NCBI RefSeq assembly: GCF_905171765.1
Contig: NC_053392.1
Coordinates: forward strand, 369,563,442 to 369,627,441
Source of the DNA: Bufo bufo
Lineage: Eukaryota > Chordata > Amphibia > Anura > Bufonidae
DNA: 64,000 nucleotides
Direction of reading: 5' to 3'
The number at the start of each line of letters is the position of its first letter. Within the stretch, counting starts at the first letter, position 1. Position numbers and translations under genes: made by a program. This document shows, piece after piece, positions 33,943 through 45,152 of the stretch. The notes under the pieces are model-generated. The model did not search any database and was not told where the DNA came from. It was given only the letters and a program-made list of their open reading frames with translations.

Positions 33943-34001
<59 letters not shown>

Positions 34002-34306
34002 GTGCGGATTGTGTGTGTGTTTGATCTTTAGGGTGCACACCCTGAAGCAATAGGCTGCGCACACCTATGTTGTACACCCTACAATCCAGCAACAGTGGAT
34101 GTGCTTGCACACTATAGGAAAAAGCACCAACCTCTCTGGTAGCTGGGACCATGGAAGCGTGCATAGGCCGCCTCGTCAGTGGTGGCCATAACCCCTGGAA
34201 ACAACCAGTATATAATGTGATTGAAAAATGAATAAACCCCAGCAAAGGAGGCAATATGGCCAATCACAATGATAATTGCCATTTGCTGAAGTGCCAACCC
34301 CTTTAA

Positions 34307-34490
34307 TTACTGTTATATTAATGACCAATTCTGTTTGGAATGATAACATAGTATACGTAAAAATATTAGTACTAAACACACAGGTCGGAGTCATAAATCC
34401 TACAGGTGCAAATTATATTGCATCGCTAGTATCCAACACAATATACTCATTATTTTGCTCCAAGGGTTAAGCCAGCCATATACATTGGAT
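34307..34490. other. Unassigned spacer
   Basis: No recognisable feature. Confidence 0.35.
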
Positions 34491-34834
34491 TAGGCCTCCT
34501 GCACAAGAACGTATTCGTTCCGTGCATTGGGGACAGCAATTTGCGGCCACTGGGACGGATCCAGACCCATTCAACTTAAATGGGTTGGCACCCGTCCGTT
34601 CCGCAAAAAGATAGAACTTGCTCTATCTTTTTGTGGAACGGAACCCCACGGAAGCACTTCATAGTGCTTCTGTAGTGTTCCGTTCTGCATGTCCGGATTT
34701 GCCGACCCATTCAAATCAATGGGTCCGCATCCGTTATGCGGAATGCACACGGAACGGTGTTCATGTATTGTGGATCCGCATATGCGGTCTGCAATACGGC
34801 AGCGGGACACCTACGGTCGTGTGCAGCAGGCCTT
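34491..34834. mobile_element. Family A fold-back MITE
   Basis: The ends TAGGCCTCCTGCACAAGAACG and CGGTCGTGTGCAGCAGGCCTTA are inverted copies. A central hairpin CAAAAAGATAGAAC / GAACTTGCTCTATCTTTTTG lies at 34603-34637. Its right tip shares bases with the TTAA of the next element. Confidence 0.88.
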
Positions 34835-35330
34835 AAAGGGATTGTCCTACCAATTTAAAACTATTTTACTCACTTATCTGAGTAGTATCTGGAGTACTTG
34901 CTTGCCTTTCTGTGGGTGGGCAGTAGCTCATCATGGACCTGCATCTTACAGGAAGCCCCTGAGATAAATATGGTATGTTATGCCCCCACAATTTGTTTCT
35001 CCACTATCTAGAGATATATAGATATAAATTTCTATGAATTTAGAAGCAGAGATGAATGAATAAAAGGTTTCTGGGCCACTTCACCTGCTTCTCTATGAAA
35101 TCACTAGGCCAGCATTGAGGGGGAAGAGAGCAGAGAAGATATGGAGAATGTTATTTCACCACTAAATGCAGGAGAAGGTGGACCAGGAGGATAAACAGCA
35201 GGAGGCACTACCAGAGAGGAAAATGTAATGTACGGTACATAACAAAAACAATAATTGCAGGTATAGGTCAATAATACTTAATTTGAAATACCCTATTCAT
35301 TGCATACTTCTCATGGGATAACCCCTTTAA
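34833..35330. mobile_element. T2-type element, first of three abutting TTAA elements
   Basis: TTAAAGGGATTGTCCTACC at 34833; right end in reverse complement TTAAAGGGGTTATCCCATG with TTAA at 35327-35330. The arms are less similar than in other copies, so the pairing may reflect two related elements. Confidence 0.65.
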
Positions 35331-35735
35331 AGGGGTTCTACAGCATGTTTTAACTGATGATCTATCCTCTGGATAGATCATCAGCATCTGACCGGCGGGG
35401 GTCCGACACCCGGGACCCCCGCCGATCAGTTGTTTGAGAAGGCAGCGGCGCTCCACTTCTCACTGTTTACCGCAGGCCCAGTGACGTCACGACTTGTATC
35501 AATGGCCTGGGCGTGGCTAAACTCTGTTCACTTGAATGGAGCTTAGCCCCGCCCAGGCCAGTGATACTAGTCGTGACGTCACGGGGCCTGCGGTAAACAG
35601 TGAGAAGGCCACGGCGCTCCTGGAGCGCCGCTGCCTTCTCAAGCAGCTGATTGGCGGGGGTCCGGGTGTCGGATCAGTGCCGATCAGAGGCTGATGATAG
35701 ATCATCAGTTAAAACAAACTGTAGAACCCCTTTAA
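35327..35735. mobile_element. T2-type fold-back MITE, second of three
   Basis: TTAAAGGGGTTCTACAGCATG from 35327 pairs with CTGTAGAACCCCTTTAA ending 35735. The arms hold GCGGGGGTCCG, GTGACGTCACG and CTGCGGTAAACAGTGAGAAGG inverted pairs. It shares TTAA with its neighbours on both sides. Confidence 0.92.
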
Positions 35736-36230
35736 CCACCTCCGGACCGCTGTACGCACAGACGCGTCCTGGAGGTGGTTGATTCATTCCTCCTGGACGC
35801 GCCGGCGCGTCCTCTCGCGAGACGCGAGATTTCCTGTGAACGCGCGCACACAGGCGCGCGCGCTCACAGGAACGGAAGGTAAGAGAGTTGATCTCCAGCC
35901 TGCCAGCGGCGATCGTTCGCTGGCAGGCTGGAGATGTGTTTTTTTTAACCCCTAACAGGTATATTAGACGCTGTTTTGATAACAGCGTCTAATATACCTG
36001 CTACCTGGTCCTCTGGTGGTCCCATTTGTTTGGATCGACCACCAGAGGACACAGGTAGCTCAGTAAAGTCCCACCAAGCACCACTACACTACACTACACC
36101 CCCCCCCCCCCGTCACTTATTAACCCCTTATTAGCCCCTGATCACCCCTAATCACCCCTGATCACCCCATATAGACTCCCTGATTACCCCCCTGTCATTG
36201 ATTACCCCCCTGTCATTGATCAACCCCCTG

Positions 36231-36325
36231 TAAAGCTCCATTCAGATGTCCGCATGATTTTTACGGATCCACTGATAGATGGATCGGATCCGCAAAACGC
36301 ATCCGGACGTCTGAATGAAGCCTTA
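36231..36325. mobile_element. 95-bp MITE, family D-like
   Basis: TAAAGCTCCATTCAGATGTCCG pairs with its inverted copy CGGACGTCTGAATGAAGCCTTA; the middle is GGATCCACTGATAGATGGATCGGATCC-like. It is the smallest TTCACAC-type element here, embedded in the CATTGATCA repeat tract. Confidence 0.8.
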
Positions 36326-36374
36326 CAGGGGCATGATCAATGACTGTGGTTATCACCCCATATAGACTCCCTGA

Positions 36375-36492
36375 TCACCCCCCTGTCATTGATCACCCCC
36401 CCTGTCATTGATCACCCCCCTGTCATTGATCACCCCCCTGTCATTGATCACCCCCCTGTCATTGATCACCCCCCTGTCATTGATCACCCCCC
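36375..36492. repeat. 18-bp tandem repeat
   Basis: CCCCCCTGTCATTGATCA repeated about six times. It encodes a meaningless repeated hexapeptide frame. Confidence 0.95.
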
Positions 36493-36539
36493 TGTAAGGC
36501 TCCATTCAGACATTTTTTTGGCCCAAGTTAGCGGAATTA

Positions 36540-38470
36540 TTATTTTTTTTTCTTACAAAGTCTCATATTCCACTAACTTGTGACAAAAAATAAAATCTCA
36601 CATGAACTCACCATACCCCTCACGGAATCCAAATGCGTAAAATTTTTTAGACATTTATATTCCAGACTTCTTCTCACGCTTTAGGGCCCCTAGAATGCCA
36701 GGGCAGTATAAATACCCCACATGTGACCCCATTTCGGAAAGAAGACACCCCCAGGTATTCCGTGAGGGGCATATTGAGTCCATGAAAGATTGAAATTTTT
36801 GTCCCAAGTTAGCGGAACGGGAGACTTTGTGAGAAAAAAATAAAAAATATAAATTTCCGCTAACTTGTGCCAAAAAAAAAAAATTTCTATGAACTCGCCA
36901 TGCCCCTCATTGAATACCTTGGGGTGTCTTCTTTCCAAAATGGGGTCACATGTGGGGTATTTATACTGCCCTGGCATTCTAGGGGCCCCAAAGCGTGAGA
37001 AGAAGTCTGGTATCCAAATGTCTAAAAATGCCCTCCTAAAAGGAATTTGGGCCCCTTTGCGCATCTAGGCTGCAAAAAAGTGTCACACATCTGGTATCTC
37101 CGTACTCAGGAGAAGGTGGGGAATGTGTTTTGGGGTGTCATTTTACATATACCCATGCTGGGTGAGATAAATATCTTGGTCAAATGCCAACTTTGTATAA
37201 AAAAATGGGAAAAGTTGTCTTTTGCCAAGATATTTCTCTCACCCAGCATGGGTATATGTAAAAAGACACCCCAAAACACATTCCCCAACTTCTCCTGAGT
37301 ACGGAGATACCACATGTGTGGCACTTTTTTGCAGCCTAGGTGGGCAAAGGGGCCCATATTCCAAAGAGCACCTTTTGGATTTCACTGGTCATTTACCTAC
37401 TTACCACACATTAGGGCCCCTGGAAAATGCCAGGGCAGTATAACTACCCCACAAGTGACCCCATTTTGGAAAGAAGACACCCCAAGGTATTCCGTGAGGG
37501 GCATGGCGAGTTCCTAGAATTTTTTATTTTTTGTCACAAGTTAGTGGAAAATGATGATTTTTTTTATATATTTTTTTTTTCATACAAAGTCTCATATTCC
37601 ACTAACTTGTGACAAAAAATAAAAACTTCCATGAACTCACTATGCCCATCAGCGAATACCTTGGGGTCTCTTCTTTCCAAAATGGGGTCACTTGTGGGGT
37701 AGTTATACTGCCCTGGCATTCTAGGGGCCCAAATGTGTGGTAAGGAGTTTGAAATCAAATTCTGTAAAAAATGACGAGTGAAATCCGAAAGGTGCTCTTT
37801 GGAATATGGGCCCCTTTGCCCACCTAGGCTGCAAAAAAGTGTCACACATCTGGTATCTCCGTATTCAGGAGAAGTTGGGGAATGTGTTTTGGGGTGTCTT
37901 TTTACATATACCCATGCTGGGTGAGAGAAATATCTTGGCAAAAGACAACTTTTCCCATTTTTTTATACAAAGTTGGCATTTGACCAAGATATTTATCTCA
38001 CCCAGCATGGGTATATGTAAAATGACACCCCAAAACACATTCCCCAACTTCTACTGAATACGGAGATACCAGATGTGTGACACTTTTTTGCAGCCTAGGT
38101 GGGCAAAGGGGCCCACATTCCAAAGAGCACCTTTCGGATTTCACTGGTCAGTTTTTACAGAATTTGATTTCAAACTCCTTACCACACATTTGGGCCCCTA
38201 GAATGCCAGGGCAGTATAACTACCCCACAAGTGACCCCATTTTGGAAAGAAGAGACCCCAAGGTATTTCGTGATGGGCATAGTGAGTTCATGGAAGTTTT
38301 TATTTTTTGTCACAAGTTAGTGGAATATGAGACTTTGTAAGAAAAAAAAAAAAATCATCATTTTCCGCTAACTTGTGACAAAAAATAAAAAGTTCTATGA
38401 ACTCACTATCCCCATCAGCGAATACCTTAGGGTGTGTACTTTCCGAAATGGGGTCATTTGTGGGGTGTTT
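36540..38470. repeat. Alternating palindrome array
   Basis: Two kinds of palindrome centre recur. Type 1 is AT-rich with CCACTAACTTGTGACAAAAAA arms, with centres near 36548, 36838, 37570 and 38345. Type 2 has CACCCAGCATGGGTATATGTAAA arms, with centres near 37202 and 37949. Successive centres from 36838 on are about 365-395 bp apart. The arms between centres carry GCCAGGGCAGTATAACTACC and AAAGGGGCCCATATTCCAAAG landmarks in alternating orientation. Confidence 0.85.
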
Positions 38471-38957
38471 GTACTGTCTGGGCATTGTAGAACCTCAGGA
38501 AACATGACAGGTGCTCAGAAAGTCAGAGCTGCTTCAAAAAGCGGAAATTCACATTTTTGTACCATAGTTTGTAAACGCTATAACTTTTACCCAAACCATT
38601 TTTTTTTACCCAAACATTTTTTTTTTTTTATCAAAGACATGTAGAACAATAAATTTAGAGCAAAATTTATATATGGATGTCATTTTTTTTGCAAAATTTT
38701 ACAACTGAAAGTGAAAAATGTCATTTTTTTGCAAAAAAATCGTTAAATTTCGATTAATAACAAAAAAAGTTAAAATGTCAGCAGCAATGAAATACCACCA
38801 AATGAAAGCTCTATTAGTGAGAAGAAAAGGAGGTAAAATTCATTTGGGTGGTAAGTTGCATGACCGAGCAATAAATGGTGAAAGTAGTGTAGGTCAGAAG
38901 TGTAAAAAGTGGCCTGGTCTTTCAGGGTGTTTAAGCACTGGGGGCTGAGGTGGTTAA

Positions 38958-39417
38958 TGTCAGCCAAACCCACTGATTTATGCAGGACCAGAAAAACATC
39001 TAATGTGTATGGGGTCCTCCTACCTCTCCTCCAATGAAAAATCTGGAGATAAAAGAATTGGGCTTTTGGTTTTCACTATGTCTTTTTTACTCGTGAAGAA
39101 AAGCTCTCGGCCAAGCTGACCATGCATGTGTATAGAGTGTTCAGGAGACAAATCTGCCAACCAAACGAGTGTTTAGCCAAAAGCCAATTGCAATGTATGG
39201 GTCCCTCTATGAAAAGCCTTACCAATCATACAGGCGTAATATAGCTACATACAAAAAAAAAAAACATATTAAGCGCCAAATTGGGATTGGATCTTGTCAA
39301 AGTAGAAAAAACTTTTTTCAAAAAGCAAATGATTTGCTTTCTTATTTGGCAGTAAAAAAAAAAGCAATGGTTCACAATTTAAATATGCATCCAAGGTTCC
39401 AGAGAGGTCTCAATGTA
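38958..39417. other. Unassigned spacer
   Basis: No recognisable feature. Confidence 0.35.
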
Positions 39418-39796
39418 AAGCCTCCTGCACACAAACGTGTGCTTCCCTTTGCAGTATTGCGGACCGCATTTGCGGATCCGCAATACACGGGCGCCGTTCC
39501 GTATCACGGATGCGGATTCACTTAATGGGTCCTTAATTCGGAGATGCGGAATGGTGCGGAACGGTAGCACAGAACGGAACCCTATGGGAGCACTACGGAG
39601 TGCTTCCGTGGGGTTTCGTCCCGTACTTCCGTTCAGCATAGACCATGTCCTATGTTTTTGCGGAATGGCCGGATCGTGGACCCATTAAAGTGAATGGGTC
39701 AGTGATCCGCTGCGGCTGCCCCACCGACAGTGTTCATGCATTTTTGCGGCCCGCAGCACGACCACGGGGCGCACACGTTCGTGTGCAGGAGGCCTA
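39418..39796. mobile_element. Family A fold-back MITE
   Basis: The ends AAGCCTCCTGCACACAAACG and CGTTCGTGTGCAGGAGGCCT are inverted copies. CCCATTAAAGTGAATGGG lies at 39681-39698. Mirrored frames on both strands are artefacts. Confidence 0.88.
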
Positions 39797-40960
39797 AGTC
39801 CCCAGTCCATCTCTTCTAACGGGAGAAGAGACACTGCAATTATTGATATGTTCTTGTCTTCTTCATGGCACCAAGTAAGATTAACATGACATGTTTGCAT
39901 CATGTGCCATATGCTCCCAAGTGATGTAACCAGGAAACATCATCATAATTACCAGGAATGAAGATAATTGCATATAGATCTCAGGGCAACAAGCTATAAA
40001 TATCTTGAAATGGAATATTTAACCACTGAACAAAACAAATACTAGCTTTGAGAGGTCCTAGAAGACACAATGACTAGAGGACAAGTGGATGAATCTTGTA
40101 ACCTCATGAAAGTCCTACAAAACCTAAGAAGGTCTACATGAGCAACTACTCTACATTCGAGCCTCTGTAGGCAATAAGGGAAGACACAATTTAATTGAAG
40201 GATAAAATCCAATGTAATATAAATCAGAAGACATAACTTATGCCAAACACCTACTGGAGTGCCATTCCTTGTCCTCCTGGACACACAGTAAATGACCGTT
40301 CAGCCACTGGCTGAGGAGTCATTATTGTACCCACTTGAAACAGGCCTTACTAATAATATAGGACCAAAGCTTTGGGTAGAAATCCTGTTGTGTAATATTT
40401 CTATATCCTTTGGGAATACTTACCAAGCAGATGTAATAAAACACATAAAGGAATGTTCTACATATTTCCTCATGTGTCTGTCCACAAGGTCAACTTATGT
40501 CACCCTTTTTTTATTATTAGTACATAAAAGCAAACGGTTTGAAAGCCAAATCTGTTTCTATACTGTAATAAAGCAGGATATTTAGTCACTTCCCCCACAT
40601 TGACAATCGGATTGTTTTATGAAAGAGTCCACCTGGCTTAGGTGGAAGACATTAGGCAAAGGAAGTGTTGTATCCGAACATATTCCACTCTTTATGTTAT
40701 TACTGTACACAAGAAGCAGCACACAACTGAAAACAGGATATAAACGGGGTAATAACCTTAAAAACAATAGCTGATGCAGCCTGTCATCCACAGACTGCGT
40801 AATAGTTTAAAGGATTCTTAGAAACAATGGAAGTACCTCTATTAAGCTGCGGAAAACAATGACACGTTTGTACTACACACTATGGTATCTCCTGCCAGGT
40901 GGGAAAAGTGTAAAAAGAAAATATTCAATTCTAATATTCTCCAAAAGTCTACCGTGAACT
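39797..40960. other. Non-coding stretch without recognised elements
   Basis: About 1.2 kb with no supported gene. Frames of 60-97 residues (for example 40292-40585) show no known domain. Confidence 0.4.
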
Positions 40961-41182
40961 TTAAGGGGTTGTCCCACTGAGAGACCTTATTCCCAATTCA
41001 CAGGACTGGAGATAGGTGGGGCCCGTTCTCCTCCGTTTGAGTGGGTCGGTGGTCATGCATGCATGCTGCCACTCATTTCAGCGCTATAACGCTGCCAGAT
41101 ATGGCCGAGTACAAGCGGTTGCCTATTTTAGACCTGAATGGAGAGGCAGACACGCACACCGCTCCATTCAAATGGGAAGCAT
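40961..41182. mobile_element. Half of a T2-type MITE
   Basis: TTAAGGGGTTGTCCCACTGAG at 40961 is a T2-type end; the partner is missing, cut by or replaced with the B element that follows. Confidence 0.55.
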
Positions 41183-41805
41183 AAGGCCCCTTTCACACGA
41201 GCGAGATTTCCGCACGGGTGCAATGCGTGAGGTGAACGCATCGCACCCGGACTGAATCCGGACCCATTCATTTCTATAGGGCTGTGCACATGAGCGGGAA
41301 TTTTCACGCATCACTTGTGCGTTGTGTGAAAATCGCAGCATGCTCTATATTCTGCGTTTTTCACGCAATGCAGGCCCCATAGAAATGAATGGGGCTGAGT
41401 GACAATCGCAAGCATATGATGGACCATGTGATGAGAGCAGTGACGTCACCACAGGTCCTTTTGCTCACAGATCATCAAAGAACAAGTGGATGAGGTGAGT
41501 TAAATTATTTAATATTTTTTTTAACCCCTCCAGCGCTATTGTACTAAGCATTCTGAATTAAGAATGTTATTATTTTCCCTTATAACCATTTTATAAGGGA
41601 AAATAATAAAATCTACACAACACCGATCCTAAACCCGAACTTCTGTGAAGAAGTCCGGGTCTGGGTACCAAATATGCCGATTTTTCTCACGCGCAAAACG
41701 CATTAAAACGCTTTGCACTAGCGGGGAGAAATCTTGCAATTTTCACGCAACGCACCCGCATCTGTTCCCGCACGTCACCTGCAACGCCCGTATAAACCCA
41801 GCCTA
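41183..41805. mobile_element. Family B fold-back MITE, shortened
   Basis: The left end is AAGGCCCCTTTCACACGAGCG, the right end CAACGCCCGTATAAACCCAGCC. The interior is shorter than in 28227-29153; it keeps TTATAACCATTTTATAAGG and the CCCGAACTTCTGTGAAGAAG hairpin. Confidence 0.85.
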
Positions 41806-42831
41806 AGCCCTTTCAAGCAACTGTATGTAGTATTTTGTATCTATATATTATCCAGATAATACGTTTGGCTCTATTTTTCATATTGCAGATGGCTTATAGA
41901 AGTTTCTTGGCTGCCAAAAAGTAGGTCTAAAGCATCCGGTTATGGATGTATATTTTTCCAAGAGCATACAGTATTATAGATCAACCTAGTTCAAGGGTCT
42001 TCACTTGGTTCCCTTTAAAGGGAGTTGTATGAAAAAAAAATAGCGCCCCCCATTCGCTGTAATATCAGACACAGCCCATGTGGAAATGCCAGTTTTTGTT
42101 TACTTTATAGTTTGAAAAAAAAAATTGTTTACAATATGTAGCGTACACCATAACTCCTGGTGACAACATGTCATGTGATTGTATGAACAAGACGTCACAG
42201 GGAGCAATCGAAGCAGAATGACGTGGATATATAGTATTTTATACTGAGTATTTAATTAACAGGCCCCCTTGACCACACTGTATACTTTTATATACATTCG
42301 TCATTGTAGATATGAAAGCGGTGACAGGTTTTTTCCTATACTACAGGTTAATTACAGTAAGCATGCTCATAGCAGTGCAAAGTACAGACAACCAACATTC
42401 ACATATAAGTTATTTAACTTCCAGCCCACACCTTCCACATGTAATCTGTGTGCAGCACAGTCACTCAGATCTCTATGGAATATCATTTCCTTAACGTACA
42501 TTGATTCACAAAAACAATCCAGACAGTAGAAACATTGCAGAATGAGACTTGCTTTTTACATAAGTGACCTTGCACGTCAGAACTTCCGATAGGTCCGTTT
42601 TATTAAATAATGCATTCCCTATAATACAGCAATTCTGGAGCATCTTTTCTTAGAACTGTGTTGTACTGTTCCGGTTATTCCTCCTAGAAATGTATGAATA
42701 AACTGATAAACTACATGTTACCAGTTGGGTGTGTACCTTAAAAAGCTCTGGCACTATCCAATCTGTGCTGACGATATAAGATTCCATAGGGACAGGCCCC
42801 ATTTATCTCTTCACCCATTTTGGGTCACTTC
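41806..42831. other. Unassigned, with a T2-type junction
   Basis: No gene. CCCTTTAAAGGGAGTTG at about 42012 joins two T2-type ends back to back. Confidence 0.4.
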
Positions 42832-43273
42832 TAGAGATGAGCGAATTTCATATTTTGAAATTCGTTCACGGTTTACTGGTATAAGCTGAATTGTGTTATG
42901 GATTCCGTTACCATGGACCATAATGCAATTCCATGATGGAATGCCTTTAGAGGCATTCCGTTATTCATTCCGTCATAATAGAAGTCTATGGGCTGCAAAA
43001 CGGATCCGTCCCGTTTCCGTTATGCAGGGGAGTCCTTTGTTCAGTTTTTATCGCGTTCCGTTGTTCAGTTTTTATCGCGCGGGTGCAATGCGTTTTGCAC
43101 GCGCGTGATAAAAAACTGAATGTGGTACTCAGACCCGAACTTCTTCACAGGAGTTCGGGCTTGGGATCGTTGTTCTGTAGATTGTATTATTTCCCCTTAT
43201 AACATGGTTATAAGGGAAAATAATAGCATTCTGAATACAGAATGCTTAGTAAAATGGTGCTGGAGGGGTTAAA

Positions 43274-43321
<48 letters not shown>

Positions 43322-43976
43322 TTAACTCACCTTAATCCACTTGTTTGCGCAGCCGGCATCTCTTCTGTCTTCTTCTTTGAGGAATAGGACCTTCGATTAC
43401 ATCACTGCGCTCATCACATAGTCAATCACATGATCTTTTACCATGGTGATGGATCATGTGACGGACCATGTAATGAGCGTAATGACTTCATCAAAGGTCC
43501 TATTCCTCAAAGAAGAAGACAGAAGAGATGCCGGCTGTGCGATCAAGTGGATTAAGGGAAGAGATATATATATATATATATATATTTATTTATTTTAACC
43601 CCTCCAGCCCTATTGTACTATGCATTCTGTATTCAGAATGCTATTATTTTCTCTTATAACCATGTTATAAGGGGAAATAATAAAGATCGGGTCCCCATCG
43701 TGTCCTAGCAACCGTGCGTGAAAATTGCACCGCATCCGCACTTGCTTGCGATTTTCACGCAGCCCCATTTACTTCTATGGGGCCTGCGTTGTGTGAAAAA
43801 CGCACAATATAGAACATGTTGCGATTTTCACGCAACGCAAAAGTGATGAGTGAAAATCACCGCTCATCTGAACAGCCCCATAGAAATGAATGGGTCAGGA
43901 TTCAGTGCGGGTGCAATGCGTTCACGTCACGCATTGCACCTGCGCGGAATACTCGTTCGTGTGAAAGAGGCCTAAG
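42832..43976. mobile_element. hAT left end joined to a family B MITE
   Basis: TAGAGATGAGCGAATTTC at 42832 is a hAT-type end; its right end is not seen. From about 43075 the sequence is family B up to the right tip CGTGTGAAAGAGGCCTAA at 43976, with the B left tip missing. The TGAACAGCCCCATAGAAATGAATGGG motif near 43869 and the hairpin CCTTATAACATGGTTATAAGG (43196) are B landmarks. Confidence 0.75.
43277..43321. repeat. (ATA)n microsatellite
   Basis: About 15 uninterrupted AAT/ATA triplets within the B element. Confidence 0.97.
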
Positions 43977-44307
43977 GAAGGCATCGGGCTGCCTTCCCTG
44001 CCATTTGGTCCAAGTAAGAGAAGCGCAGGGACCCGATGGCTGCTTCCTCCCTGCACAGACATCGCACGTGCCGCGGTCAGCGCTGACTGCGGCACATAAA
44101 GGGTTAATGCGCTGGCATCGGTGATTTCACCGATGCCAGCTCATGCAGCAGGGGTCCGGCTATCAGTGACTACAGGACCCCTGCCACGGATCGGGCGGGC
44201 GCATCTTCTGCTCCCGCCCGATCACCGCGCTGTACATGTACGGCGCTGGTCCTTAAGTCACGGACATCTGCGTGGTACATGTACGGCGCGGGTCCTTAAG
44301 GGGTTAA
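43977..44307. mobile_element. Fragment of a TTAA element
   Basis: Ends ...GGGTCCTTAAGGGGTTAA at 44307. GTACATGTACGGCGC occurs twice (44232 and 44276), and GGCATCGGTGATTTCACCGATGCC (about 44114-44137) is a hairpin. The left end is not identified. Confidence 0.6.
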
Positions 44308-44602
44308 ACCAGAAAGTTCTATTTTGGTCTCATCCGTCCACAAAACTGTGTTCCTAGAGCATTCAGGCTTGTTCTTTCTAGTTGAATAAAAGTATTTTTT
44401 TCAGATTTTTGGTGCATCTTACAGCAAAGACACAGACAACTTTGGAACCATGCTACAGACTACAATACGGTAATGCTGGCGGTTTTCTGACAGGTCCCCT
44501 TTTAGTTGCTTAAAAGTTACCTTGTGTTCCTTTTACCTTGCTGACTATTACATGCCTTGTTCTTGGAGAGATCTTTGCTGTTCAACCACTCCTGGAGAGA
44601 GT

Positions 44603-44930
44603 AAGGCCCCTTTCACACGCGCGTGTGTGCAATGCGTGACGTGAACGCATTGCTCCCGCACTGAATCTGAACCCATTCACATCAATGGGGCTCTGCAGAG
44701 GAGCGGTGATTTTTTATGTTATAAGGGAAAATAATAAAATCTACACAGCACCGATCCCAAACCCGAAATTCTGTGAAGAAGTTCGGGTACAAAACATGCC
44801 GATTTTTCTCACGCGCTTGCAAAACGCATTAAAACGCTTTGCAGTCGCGCTGAAAAATCGCACATTTTCCCGCAACGCACCGACATCTTGTCCGGCTCTC
44901 ACACGCGACGCCCATGTGAAAGAGGCCTAA
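44603..44930. mobile_element. Family B MITE, internally deleted
   Basis: The ends AAGGCCCCTTTCACACGCGCG and CGCCCATGTGAAAGAGGCCT are inverted copies. Only about 330 bp remain of the roughly 900-bp family length. It sits inside the Tc1 relic. Confidence 0.85.
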
Positions 44931-45152
44931 GGGTACCTGCACATGGGTGCAGATCAACTTAAAGAAGATCCACACGAATTTCCATTCAGATTTCTGTACG
45001 TTTGTGCTCCATATCCGCACCAAAATCTGAAAGTGTACATGAGATTTGTGCAATCTCATACATTTTGCTGATACTGTACTACACTGCGGTTTTAACACAT
45101 GGGAATCCACGCAAAAAAACTGCACGTATCCCTCAACGTGTGCAAGTGGCCC
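44931..45152. mobile_element. Small fold-back MITE, GGGTACCTGCACATG ends
   Basis: GGGTACCTGCACATGGGTGC pairs imperfectly with CAACGTGTGCAAGTGGCCC. It directly abuts the B element and together they interrupt the Tc1 relic between two adjacent coding motifs. Confidence 0.7.

Larger units (their letters stand above)
31761..33945 (+). mobile_element. Tc1-like element, second family, third layer
   Basis: Same family as 12314-13866. The left end is CACAGCTCAAAAAAATTAAG (one base off the family CACTGCTC and a further change), the right end TTTTTTTGAGCAGTG at 33945. It encodes a transposase on the plus strand and carries a T2-type MITE in its 3' untranslated part (33094-33702). Without that MITE it would be about 1.57 kb. 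Confidence 0.93.
30766..34069. mobile_element. Non-autonomous hAT element, second layer
   Basis: The left end CATAGGCGTGCGCA and the right end in reverse complement CATAGGTGTGCGCA (13 of 14) are flanked by a perfect 8-bp duplication TTGTACAC at 30758-30765 and 34070-34077. The left portion holds an inverted AATGAGCGCTTCCATTTTG / CAAAATG... hairpin and a 29-bp minisatellite; the right portion is short. A worn end of the same family occurs at 55046. Confidence 0.92.
30645..34306. mobile_element. T2-type MITE, outermost layer of a four-level nest
   Basis: The left end AAAGGGGTAGTCCCACTTCAG at 30645 pairs with the right end CTGAAGTGCCAACCCCTTTAA ending at 34306 (TTAA at 34303-34306). Further in, CAAATGGCA/TGCCATTTG and CCATATTGCCTCCTTTGCTG/CAGCAAAGGAGGCAATATGG pair across the whole 3.6 kb. 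The left TTAA is no longer intact. The MITE's own sequence is 30645-30765 and 34078-34306. Confidence 0.88.
35732..38957. mobile_element. 3.2-kb TTAA element with AACCACCTC ends, third of three
   Basis: TTAACCACCTCCGGACCGC at 35732 and, inverted, TTAACCACCTCAGCCCCC ending at 38957. The left part has a CGCGCGC-rich inverted repeat (35795-35870) and two more hairpins. The middle is a series of alternating palindromes. The right part is A/T-rich and unique. There is no transposase frame of credible length; the 60-125-residue frames come from palindromes. Confidence 0.8.

Noticed and set aside
36655..38340. Several 60-125-residue frames with similar sequence on both strands
   Set aside because: Consequence of the alternating palindromes; no codon-level sign of selection can be seen.
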